Shown here one piece after another: positions 8,481-15,085 of a stretch of DNA of 64,000 nucleotides; the first letter of the stretch is position 1; each line of letters opens with the position of its first letter. This DNA comes from an uncultured Clostridia bacterium. GTDB taxonomy: Bacteria > Bacillota > Clostridia > Christensenellales > UBA1242. Location: contig CANCYS010000005.1 in assembly GCA_947382485.1 (NCBI GenBank), positions 1 through 64,000 of the forward strand, given 5' to 3'. Made by a program: the position numbers and the translations under genes. The notes beneath the pieces were generated by a model. The model made no database searches, was not told the DNA's origin, and was given only the letters and a program-made list of their open reading frames with translations.

Positions 8481-8507
8481 AAATTTCGATAAAATAAGGT
8501 GTTATGT
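8481..8507 (+). other. recurrent intergenic element, copy A
   Basis: One of three copies of a roughly 27-nt motif with core aaaataaggtRttatgt. The other copies are at 14070-14096 and 18711-18736. Here it lies after proS and 20 nt before the terminator. See findings for a comparison with dif sites. Confidence 0.55.
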
Positions 8508-8525
8508 GACACATAGTTATTATTT

Positions 8526-8550
8526 AGCAGGCAATTTTGCCTGCTTTTAT
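8526..8550 (+). terminator. terminator of alaS-proS
   Basis: The stem agcaggcaa/ttgcctgct is followed by TTTTATTTT. Confidence 0.9.
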
Positions 8551-8605
8551 TTTAAGTTTTTGGGGCATAATTTATTTTCTTGAAACAGCAATTTAAAAAT
8601 GGGTA

Positions 8606-8634
8606 TTTACAAAATATTGCATTTATGATATAAT
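8606..8634 (+). promoter_or_regulatory. sigma-A promoter for the gene at 8662
   Basis: TTTACA at 8606-8611 and TATAAT at 8629-8634 with a 17-bp spacer. An aaggaga ribosome binding site lies at about 8648-8654. Confidence 0.85.
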
Positions 8635-8661
8635 ATTATTGTTGTTTAAGGAGATAATTTT

Positions 8662-9402
8662 ATGATTAGTGGTTTTGATTTTAACAAACTTGATTTTGTG
8701 GAAATGAAATACATTATGCAATTATATGCAGACGAAACTGCAAAAGAATCTTTTACTAAAATTTTGGAGGGTATTTTTGGTGCTAAACTCAAAATGTTTT
8801 TAGAAGATTTTGATAAAGATTCTATTTCATTTGAAATTTACAATTATGATGACAATAATCATACTATTGATAAAGTTCTTAAACTTAGTAACTTTGATTG
8901 TGAAATTTTTAATATGAGAACTTTCCAAGGTTCAGGCTTTGAAAAAGTTGTTATTACACCTGACGATGACAAACTTTTGCTTTTTGAAGTTAAAAAAGCA
9001 TTCAGAAAATTTATGCTTGACTTATACAAAGATGACCCTGATTATGCTGAAATTTTGAAATCTCATATGGAAGACGAGATGAACAATATTCGTTTAATTT
9101 ATGATTATGATTGTGATAACTGGGCAAAAGAATATGAGGCTTATTTTGGTTCTGAATCTAACAAACTTACTATTGAAGACGGACAAATGGACTTTTTATC
9201 ATCTGGCGAACAGTTGACTATTAGAAAAAGCAGTATTAATCCTGAACTTTCTGAAATACGTTTTAAACCATATTCTGGAAATGAACCAGCAGAAGAAACT
9301 GAACTTCAATCAAAAGGCGAACAACTTGATTTATTCACAAAAGGTGAACAAATGAATATTGATGAAGTTTCAAAAGAAAAGAAACAAAGAGGCGAAGAAT
9401 AA
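8662..9402 (+). CDS. acidic unknown protein with a clamp-binding-like QLDLF tail
   Basis: A 246-residue soluble, acidic protein with no family that I recognise. The first 170 residues look folded (mixed helices and strands, many Asp/Glu). The last 75 residues appear disordered and carry a repeated short motif: DGQMDFL, SGEQLTI, KGEQLDLF and KGEQMNI. QLDLF at residues 221-225 equals the consensus pentapeptide by which proteins bind the beta sliding clamp, so a link to replication or repair is possible; this is inference only. It is monocistronic, with its own promoter and terminator. Confidence 0.7.
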   Translation: MISGFDFNKLDFVEMKYIMQLYADETAKESFTKILEGIFGAKLKMFLEDFDKDSISFEIYNYDDNNHTIDKVLKLSNFDCEIFNMRTFQGSGFEKVVITPDDDKLLLFEVKKAFRKFMLDLYKDDPDYAEILKSHMEDEMNNIRLIYDYDCDNWAKEYEAYFGSESNKLTIEDGQMDFLSSGEQLTIRKSSINPELSEIRFKPYSGNEPAEETELQSKGEQLDLFTKGEQMNIDEVSKEKKQRGEE

Positions 9403-9424
9403 TTTTTAAGGTTTTAAATAAAAA

Positions 9425-9450
9425 AACAAGCCAAATGGCTTGTTTTTTTT
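9425..9450 (+). terminator. terminator of the 8662 gene
   Basis: The stem aacaagcc/ggcttgtt with loop aaat is followed by eight T residues. Confidence 0.9.
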
Positions 9451-9485
9451 GTAAATTCAATAATATGCTGATTATTTCTTTTAAC

Positions 9486-9510
9486 TGGCTAATTTTCTTA
9501 GCCAATTTTT
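9486..9510. terminator. hairpin downstream of the recombinase gene
   Basis: The stem tggctaa/ttagcca with a 5-nt loop is followed by atttttat. It could terminate transcription from either side. It is the last AT-rich feature before the G-rich stretch. Confidence 0.45.
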
Positions 9511-9557
9511 ATGGGCGGGATTTTCTGGGCGGGATTTCAATGGGGCTGTTACGTGGA

Positions 9558-9671
9558 ATGAGCAAAATTTACTCTGACAGATTGTTTTTAGCGAATGTGG
9601 CATGAACGGGTAATTAGGCGTACATGGCAGGGATTTACTATCAGAGTGTTTTTATATGCGGACATGGCGGG
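9558..9671. repeat. two imperfect direct repeats in a G-rich stretch
   Basis: A block of about 50 bp at 9558-9610 recurs, diverged, at 9623-9671. Each copy contains atttact, a cag/gtgttttta segment and ends in catg...cggg. Preceding bases 9511-9545 carry two gggcgggatt copies. Like the start of the window, this stretch is much richer in G than its surroundings. It abuts the 3' end of the recombinase gene. Confidence 0.6.
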
Positions 9672-10724
9672 CTATTCTTCTGGACGGAGTGAAACTGCCG
9701 TTGACGCATTACGCCTTATATTATCAGAAATTGCAGCGTAGTGCTTTTTGGTTGTGTTTACATCTTTATGTCCAAGCACATCAGCAACAATGTATATGTC
9801 TTGCGTTGCTTGATAGAGTCTTGTGCCGTAGGTGCTTCTGAGTTTATGTGGCGTGATATGTTTGAGCGGAGTGACTATTCCTGCATATTTTTTAACTAAA
9901 ATTTCAACCGCTCTTGTTGATATTCTCTTATTTTGAAGTGATGTGAAAAGTGCTGGTTCATCAAGAAGCAATGGATTTCTTGAACGCTCTTCAATCCAAT
10001 CATACAAAGCAACCTTGACCTCGTCTGAAAAATATAAAATTACTTGATTTCCACCTTTACGAGTTACTCTTATGGCGTTTATTTTGAAATCTATATCAGA
10101 TAAATTTAATCCAACACATTCAGATACACGAAGGCCAGTGCCAAGAAGAAGCGTTATTATTGCTACATCTCGTGTTTTTGTGTGTTTGTGGTAGCCTTTG
10201 CCGTGACCTTCAAGACCATGTCCATTTTCAACAATGTTTATGAACTTGTAAACCTCGTCATTTTCGAGTTTTATGATGGGTTTTTCATGGAGTTTTGGCA
10301 TTTCAATTTTACTTGCAAGGTCAACAGAAATCATTTCATGCCTGAAATAATATTTGAAAAATGAACGAACAGAGGCGATTTTTCGTGCTTTTCCACGCTC
10401 ACCATTGGTCACAATTTCACCGTTTTCATCGGTGTAGGACGTGAGATAACTCATATAACGCTCAAAATGCGTTGGGTGAAACTTTTCAAGGTCTTTAACT
10501 TCTAAATCATACATGGTTTTTCCACGAAACAAGTTTGTTTCATTTAAAGCCCAATTAAAAAACAAACGCAAATCATAACCATAATTTAGCCTTGTGAGTG
10601 CACTTGTTTGATTTTCAATTCCAGTGAAAAAATCATAGGCAAAGTCGGGAAGATCTTTTAAAACATTCCTTAGTTTGTCTGTGTTTTTTATTTTTTGCTC
10701 ATTATAATATGATTGATTTTTCAT
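9672..10724 (-). CDS. tyrosine recombinase (XerC/XerD-like)
   Basis: Site-specific recombinase of the phage-integrase family, 350 residues. The N-terminal SAM-like core-binding domain spans about 25-135, the catalytic domain about 150-345. All catalytic residues are visible: Arg199 in GTGLRVSE, Lys223, His293 and Arg296 in PHKLRSTYG, His319 in LGHK and nucleophile Tyr329 in KKHYA. It is longer than typical XerC/D (about 300) by an N-terminal extension and an insert near 168-180. It may be the chromosomal Xer protein or a mobile-element integrase; no excisionase or relaxase is nearby. A perfect 11-bp inverted repeat lies between its start and the divergent gene. Confidence 0.93.
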   Translation of the reverse strand: MKNQSYYNEQKIKNTDKLRNVLKDLPDFAYDFFTGIENQTSALTRLNYGYDLRLFFNWALNETNLFRGKTMYDLEVKDLEKFHPTHFERYMSYLTSYTDENGEIVTNGERGKARKIASVRSFFKYYFRHEMISVDLASKIEMPKLHEKPIIKLENDEVYKFINIVENGHGLEGHGKGYHKHTKTRDVAIITLLLGTGLRVSECVGLNLSDIDFKINAIRVTRKGGNQVILYFSDEVKVALYDWIEERSRNPLLLDEPALFTSLQNKRISTRAVEILVKKYAGIVTPLKHITPHKLRSTYGTRLYQATQDIYIVADVLGHKDVNTTKKHYAAISDNIRRNASTAVSLRPEE

Positions 10725-10743
10725 AGTTTAAATTTAATATTAA

Positions 10744-10773
10744 TATTCGCAAAAGTCAATTATTTTGCGAATA
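10744..10773. repeat. inverted repeat 1 (11-bp arms, 8-bp spacer)
   Basis: Arms TATTCGCAAAA (10744-10754) and TTTTGCGAATA (10763-10773) are perfect complements around an 8-bp spacer. The same arms recur at 12573-12602. The repeat lies 20 bp upstream of the recombinase start, in its promoter zone: on the minus strand a TTGACT overlaps the spacer and left arm. It may be an operator, a recombination core site, or both. Confidence 0.85.
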
Positions 10774-10783
10774 GTTTTGGCAT

Positions 10784-10810
10784 TTGACAAATAGTTTTCT
10801 TTGTTATAAA
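10784..10810 (+). promoter_or_regulatory. promoter with -10 adjacent to the start codon (leaderless)
   Basis: TTGACA at 10784-10789 and TATAAA at 10805-10810 have a 15-bp spacer. The ATG at 10816 begins 5 nt after the -10 box and no ribosome binding site is present, so the transcript probably starts at or next to the ATG. Confidence 0.6.
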
Positions 10811-10815
10811 CTTGA

Positions 10816-11628
10816 ATGGTAATGATTGCACTTAATGAACTTGTTAGTAAAAAAGATGAATTTGAAAGGTTGTATCAAGTTAAAGGAAAATCCTTTGACT
10901 TGGATTTTATTTTGAAAAAAACAAAATTACTAAAAGAGTTTCAACTTGAAAGCGAACACAAGCGAGCTGAGTGTAACAAACTTTGTGGAACAGTGCCTCA
11001 AAAATTGAATGATGATGCTGAGTTAAAAGTTCTTATGAAAAAAATTAACATGCTTGATAAAAGTTCAATTAAGTTTAAAAAGAAAGCCATGAACATAGAA
11101 AAAATCATAAATCATAGGCTTGAAGTTTTTGACAATTTGCCAGATTATGAAATTCAAGATAATTTGAATTTATCAAACATAGGTAAAGAATTAACTGATG
11201 AAAAAATGTTTGAATTTTTCAGGGGACTTTGTAACAACAAAATTTTTGATGAGAACGTTTCAGATGTATTAAAATTTAGACAAAATCGAATTTTTGACGA
11301 AAATGAATTTCCAGCAATATATGGAGATTTAAATCATGAATTTTTATTGCTTTGCACAGAAAATGAAGTTAATCAACTATTAAACAAAATTCTAGAATTC
11401 TTTAAATTGAAGGCAAGTTCTGTTACACAAATTGCAACCGACAAATTAAGTTTTGAATCAGCAAGTGAATATTGCATTGAATTAAACGAACAAGATGTTC
11501 TTAAAATAAATATGATAAGGGAATTTTGGACTAGGAAATTTAAAATTAAATATAAAGACAGCAGTGTTGATGCCACCAAATTTGTTAATCAAATTAATTT
11601 CAAATTAATAAAAAAGATGCCTAAATGA
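10816..11628 (+). CDS. degenerate seryl-tRNA-synthetase-like protein without catalytic motifs
   Basis: A 270-residue protein whose two ends follow seryl-tRNA synthetase (normally about 425). Residues 10-115 match the helical tRNA-binding arm: paired charged helices with KRAECNKL near 49-56, then a return helix ending LPDYEIQD, as in the IPN-P junction of SerRS. Residues 172-250 follow the C-terminal half of the SerRS catalytic fold: SFESASEYCIEL (212-223) matches the family GFTAAKKYDIEV, and REFWTRKFKIKYKD matches FEAFQARRANIRFR. Motif 2 and the motif 3 GxGxxxxR are absent, so it should not make seryl-adenylate. It could bind tRNA-Ser without charging it. It may be translated leaderless from 10816 (or ATG 10822). 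It lies between two large inverted repeats. Confidence 0.75.
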   Translation: MVMIALNELVSKKDEFERLYQVKGKSFDLDFILKKTKLLKEFQLESEHKRAECNKLCGTVPQKLNDDAELKVLMKKINMLDKSSIKFKKKAMNIEKIINHRLEVFDNLPDYEIQDNLNLSNIGKELTDEKMFEFFRGLCNNKIFDENVSDVLKFRQNRIFDENEFPAIYGDLNHEFLLLCTENEVNQLLNKILEFFKLKASSVTQIATDKLSFESASEYCIELNEQDVLKINMIREFWTRKFKIKYKDSSVDATKFVNQINFKLIKKMPK

Positions 11629-11641
11629 GGCATCTTTTTTT
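11611..11641. terminator. bidirectional terminator overlapping the stop codon
   Basis: The stem aaaagatgcct/aggcatctttt includes the last codons and TGA stop of the SerRS-like gene and is followed by a T-run. The complement also has a T-run, so it serves the minus-strand gene ending at 11656. Confidence 0.9.
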
Positions 11642-11655
11642 TGTTGTTTAACATG

Positions 11656-12240
11656 TTACTTTTTAGTTTTTTTCTGTTTACCAGGTTTTTCATTTATTGC
11701 AGTTTCTTCTTTAAGTGTTTTAATTAAGTTTTCAGTGCTAGTGTAGCCTTTGACTCCACGATTTGATGGGATTTTTGTTTTAGATTTTGGGTTTTTTACG
11801 CCATCGATTTCAACAAAATTGTTGATTTCTTCTTTTTTTGGCTTTTTTTCAATATGTTTTTCAACACTATGAGTTTCTACAACAGCATTTGATTTTGTTT
11901 CATTTGATGAATCTTCATTTAAATCTGTTAATTGCTTAGTGAAATGTTCAACCATGTTATCTTTGACTATTGGAGTTTGAACTGGTCTTGATTCCATTGG
12001 ATCTTCATAAACAGGTTCTGTGTTTATTACGTATGTGTCATCATTGATTTTTTCAACATTGTTTTGAAGTATGTTTTGTTCATCTTCATTAAGTTGGACA
12101 TTTTCTTTGTGTTTTTTTGATGATTTTACAAAATAGGTGGCTAACCAAACTATGCCTATGATTATCAAAATTACATCAACTACGTAACTGACAACAGTCC
12201 ATGTGTCAGTTTGACACATAAAATTTTTCAATATATTCAT
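11656..12240 (-). CDS. single-pass membrane protein with a long charged tail
   Basis: A 194-residue protein of unknown function. One membrane helix spans about residues 16-38 (VVSYVVDVILIIIGIVWLA), followed by a lysine-rich flank and about 150 polar, probably disordered residues rich in Glu, Asn and Lys, ending in a basic GKQKKTKK. The N-terminus is short, so the tail is probably cytosolic. A GAGGTG ribosome binding site precedes the ATG. It converges on the SerRS-like gene and shares its terminator; both lie between the inverted repeats at 10744 and 12573. Confidence 0.7.
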   Translation of the reverse strand: MNILKNFMCQTDTWTVVSYVVDVILIIIGIVWLATYFVKSSKKHKENVQLNEDEQNILQNNVEKINDDTYVINTEPVYEDPMESRPVQTPIVKDNMVEHFTKQLTDLNEDSSNETKSNAVVETHSVEKHIEKKPKKEEINNFVEIDGVKNPKSKTKIPSNRGVKGYTSTENLIKTLKEETAINEKPGKQKKTKK

Positions 12241-12572
12241 AAAACACCTCTATAAAATTACATATTAATTATAGCACATAAATAAAATTATAAATAATAT
12301 TTTTATGATGTTTCTTAAAATATTTTAAAATCACAAAGGCGAATGATGGTTTTTTAAATTAATAAACCTTGGGTATTATGACAAATATAATACCTATATA
12401 AAAATGATTATGATGAAAAATCAAATCAATAAACAAATTGAAATTAACAAAATGAAAACTGCAAATGAAAAAATGTTTTGTAAAATTATTAAAGTTAAAA
12501 TCTAGAAACTTTATGAATGCTGATTTTATCAGAGTTTATGAAATGTTGAAAAGTCCCCTAAACCCCCAGTAA

Positions 12573-12602
12573 CTATTCGCAAAAGCTGTCTTTTGCGAAT
12601 AG
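12573..12602. repeat. inverted repeat 2 (13-bp arms, 4-bp spacer)
   Basis: CTATTCGCAAAAG and CTTTTGCGAATAG are perfect complements around CTGT. The inner 11 bp of each arm match inverted repeat 1 exactly, but the spacer between those shared arms is 6 bp here versus 8 bp there. No T-run follows, so it is not a terminator. Confidence 0.85.
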
Positions 12603-12943
12603 ATTGCATAAAGGTTGTTAACAATCCTGTTAATTACTATTCGTGATATTCACATGTTTTGGCTCACTTTCTGTGTGGTTTTATGGCTTTTAAATGGTCT
12701 TTTATTCTTCCACCCCACTTATTGGTGGGTCTGATGTTTTTTATTTTGCACTCAATTTAATTAAATTTTGATGTAACTCTATCTGCACTTTGATTTTAGT
12801 TTTTAGTGAATTATCGTTTTAGTGAAACATTAAAATTTTTTTTAATCTTTAATATATGAAAAGATTTATTTGCATTACTTAAAATTTGAACGATATGTTG
12901 GGTGGTTGTTTGTCATATTTTATGTATATTTTTACAAATCAAC

Positions 12944-13005
12944 TGGGCGAGTTTAAATTAACTTGCTAATTTATTTTATTTTCATTTGCACTCGCCCACT
13001 TTTTT
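12944..13005 (+). repeat. 9-bp inverted repeat followed by a T-run
   Basis: TGGGCGAGT (12944-12952) and ACTCGCCCA (12990-12998) are perfect complements separated by 37 AT-rich bases; CTTTTTT follows. It could end a small transcript, but no promoter or conserved RNA was recognised upstream. Confidence 0.5.
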
Positions 13006-13183
13006 GATACTACCCCAAACTTTTAGCCTATTTTACTCATCTATCACCCCATATAATACCTATTTAGTCTACTTAAATCCCCTATTTTTCGGAATTTATA
13101 ATAATTTGATAACAAGAATTTGCCTTTAAAATTAACTTGACTGCCCTTTCCTTTGCATTTATCATATATATGAGGACGAGAAT

Positions 13184-13429
13184 ATGGAAATTTTGAAGAA
13201 TCGTATTTATAAACATTTTAAAGGCGACCTATATTTGGTTGTGGACTTTGCAAAACATACTGAAACTGGTGAAAAACTCGTAATTTATAGGGCTTTATAT
13301 GGAAATGGCGAACTTTATGCAAGGCCTTATGACATGTTTGCTGGCAAAGTGGATAAAGTTAAATATCCTAATGCTAGCCAAGAAAATCGTATGGAACTGC
13401 AAGAAATTGAAAGCGTTGTAAAAAGATAA
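13184..13429 (+). CDS. DUF1653 family protein
   Basis: A compact 81-residue protein matching the DUF1653 pattern: [11 protein letters not shown] near the N-terminus, a central [16 protein letters not shown], then YARPYDMF. The family is widespread in bacteria, folds as a small beta-rich domain and has no established function. A gagga ribosome binding site precedes the ATG. trmL follows after 54 bp and may be co-transcribed. Confidence 0.88.
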   Translation: MEILKNRIYKHFKGDLYLVVDFAKHTETGEKLVIYRALYGNGELYARPYDMFAGKVDKVKYPNASQENRMELQEIESVVKR

Positions 13430-13483
13430 TCATTTTATTGATGATTTTTATGTTTTTTAAAAATATATTATAAGGAATAGAAA

Positions 13484-13993
13484 TTGAATATGATTAATAT
13501 TGTTTTGGTTGAACCAGAAATTCCACAAAATGCTGGAAATATCGTGAGAACAAGCGTTGCTATTGGTGCAAAACTATACATGGTGAAGCCTCTTGGATTT
13601 ATTATGGATGACAAACACTTTAAGCGTGCCGAAATGGACTACAAAGATTTTGCGAATGTTGAAGTTGTGGATTCATTTAATGAGATTTTGAACGCAAACC
13701 CAGACAAACAATTTTATTATGCTAGCACAAAATCACAAAAACTTTACTCTGATGTGGACTATCCAGATGATTGCTTTATTGTTTTTGGAAAAGAAAGTTA
13801 TGGACTTAGTGAAAATATTTTAAAACACAACTATGACAAGTGCATTCGAATTCCGATGAATGCAAATGCAAGAAGTTTGAATTTGAGCAACTCTGTTGCA
13901 ATCATCGCCTATGAGGCTATGAGAAAACAAGGATTTCCAAACTTGGTTGGTTATGGCGAACTTACTGGCAGAGTTGAATATGATGAATTTTAA
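13484..13993 (+). CDS. trmL: tRNA (cytidine(34)-2'-O)-methyltransferase, SPOUT family
   Basis: Methylates the ribose of the wobble base in certain tRNA-Leu species with S-adenosylmethionine. The protein is a minimal SPOUT domain of about 169 residues, the family size. Visible motifs are the N-terminal EPEIPQNAGNIVRT, FGKESYGL in the middle and the knot-forming IPMNANARSLNLSNSVAI near the end. The ribosome binding site aagga lies 7 nt before a TTG at 13484 but 13 nt before the ATG at 13490, so I prefer the TTG start; the ATG would remove only two residues. Confidence 0.92.
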   Translation: MNMINIVLVEPEIPQNAGNIVRTSVAIGAKLYMVKPLGFIMDDKHFKRAEMDYKDFANVEVVDSFNEILNANPDKQFYYASTKSQKLYSDVDYPDDCFIVFGKESYGLSENILKHNYDKCIRIPMNANARSLNLSNSVAIIAYEAMRKQGFPNLVGYGELTGRVEYDEF

Positions 13994-14069
13994 TTTATAA
14001 GGTCAAAGTCAGTCAGTTGTTTATTATTTGTAATTTATATATATTTTGAAAAATTGGATAATTTGATGT

Positions 14070-14096
14070 AATTTGTGGAAAAATAAGGTATTATGT
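14070..14096 (+). other. recurrent intergenic element, copy B
   Basis: Shares with copies A (8481) and C (18711) the core aaaataaggtattatgt preceded by an aattt-g-g segment. It sits between the convergent trmL and metallopeptidase genes, 13 nt before the terminator hairpin. Confidence 0.55.
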
Positions 14097-14108
14097 CTGT
14101 CAAAATAC

Positions 14109-14141
14109 TAAAAAGAACAGCACTTTGGCTGTTCTTTTTAT
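14109..14141. terminator. bidirectional terminator between convergent genes
   Basis: The stem aaaaagaacagc/gctgttcttttt with a 6-nt loop lies between trmL (plus) and the metallopeptidase gene (minus). Confidence 0.92.
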
Positions 14142-14182
14142 TTATATTAATTAAGGAAATTGCTTTACTTTTGTTTGTTAAA

Positions 14183-14860
14183 TTACACTTCATTAAACAG
14201 TGAAAGCAGAAAACTATATTCTTTTATTGATGCTTTAAGAGAATCAACATTTGGCAAGAATGACTCTACTAGTTTCCAAAAGTTTTTGCTATGATTCATT
14301 TCTACCAAGTGACAAAGTTCATGAACAATGACATAATCTATGATTTCTGGTGGTAACATTATTACTCTGAAATTTAAGTTTATTACGCCTTTACTGTTGC
14401 AAGAACCCCACCTTCCTTTGCTGTCTCCTATTTTCATTATCATTGATTTTAGTTTTATTCGACTTTCAATGTATGTTAGTCTGTCTTGAAGGACTTGTTT
14501 TGCGACCTTTTTGTACCACGATTTGATGAGTTTTAAAATTTTATCTGGCTCAGTTTTTTGCGGAAACACGATTTGAAACTTGTCATTTGTTTCAATTCTT
14601 TTCACATCGCTTGCAAGAAGTGTGTATTTATTGCCGTATAAAAGAAAACTTTTATAACCAACAACATCTTCATATTTGTTGATTGTTTTATTCACAATGA
14701 AAAGTTTGCTTTTTATCCACTCTTGCTTATCTTCAACAAATCTGCTTATCACTTCATCACGCATTCTTATTGGTGCTTTGACTACGACACTTCCGTCTTT
14801 TAAAACTGATAATGATAATGTTTTTCTGTTTGACCTTTCAATGTAATCTGGCGTTATCAC
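14183..14860 (-). CDS. YgjP-like metallopeptidase-domain protein (DUF45/M48-like)
   Basis: A 225-residue protein with the zinc-binding HELCH motif in IVHELCHLVEMNHSKNFW and the family signature GRWGSCNSKGVINLNFR just before it. Members are predicted zinc-dependent hydrolases; a role in phosphodiester or peptide cleavage is not settled. The start is a GTG at 14858-14860 with a strong GGAGG 6 nt upstream. It is monocistronic and converges on trmL. Confidence 0.88.
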   Translation of the reverse strand: MITPDYIERSNRKTLSLSVLKDGSVVVKAPIRMRDEVISRFVEDKQEWIKSKLFIVNKTINKYEDVVGYKSFLLYGNKYTLLASDVKRIETNDKFQIVFPQKTEPDKILKLIKSWYKKVAKQVLQDRLTYIESRIKLKSMIMKIGDSKGRWGSCNSKGVINLNFRVIMLPPEIIDYVIVHELCHLVEMNHSKNFWKLVESFLPNVDSLKASIKEYSFLLSLFNEV

Positions 14861-15001
14861 ACTTTACCTCCGACTGAAAATATTATACACTAATTATTTC
14901 GTTTTTGAATAGTTTAAAACCTACAAAATTTTTATTTACTTGTTATTTTAGTAAAAATATGCAATTTATTTGTCGTAAAACTCGCAATTTACTGATTTTG
15001 T

Positions 15002-15030
15002 TTGACTTAAAAATAAACTAATATTATTAT
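15002..15030 (+). promoter_or_regulatory. sigma-A promoter for the PadR fusion gene
   Basis: TTGACT at 15002-15007 and TATTAT at 15025-15030 with a 17-bp spacer. The leader to the ATG at 15086 is about 48 nt and contains aaggaa. Confidence 0.8.
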
Positions 15031-15085
15031 TATATTAAGTATATTTATAATTTGTAGCACAAAATAAACATAAGGAAAACCGTCT

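Larger units (their letters stand above)
12241..13183. other. 943-bp gene-poor intergenic region
   Basis: No convincing gene in either strand. It holds a small hairpin (gggtattat/ataatacct, 12371-12395), a 33-codon reading frame at 12404-12505 without a ribosome binding site, inverted repeat 2 at 12573-12602, a loose half-match actattcg at about 12641, a ccac/gtgg hairpin near 12710-12728, and a 9-bp inverted repeat at 12944/12998. The length and the number of palindromes are unusual for this compact genome. Confidence 0.7.

Noticed and set aside
9656-9841. Short plus-strand reading frame over the recombinase 3' end
   Set aside because: It is antisense to the conserved C-terminal catalytic box of the recombinase and has no ribosome binding site.
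12404-12505. 33-codon reading frame in the gene-poor region
   Set aside because: No ribosome binding site, lysine/asparagine-rich as expected by chance in AT-rich DNA, no promoter with correct spacing.
10744-12602. Integron-like or CRISPR-like array
   Set aside because: Only two palindromic copies, no array of cassettes or spacers, and the recombinase lacks features of IntI; no Cas genes are present.
14861-15085. Riboswitch in the leader of the PadR fusion gene
   Set aside because: The mapped promoter leaves only about 48 nt of leader, too short for a known riboswitch, with no stable structure.
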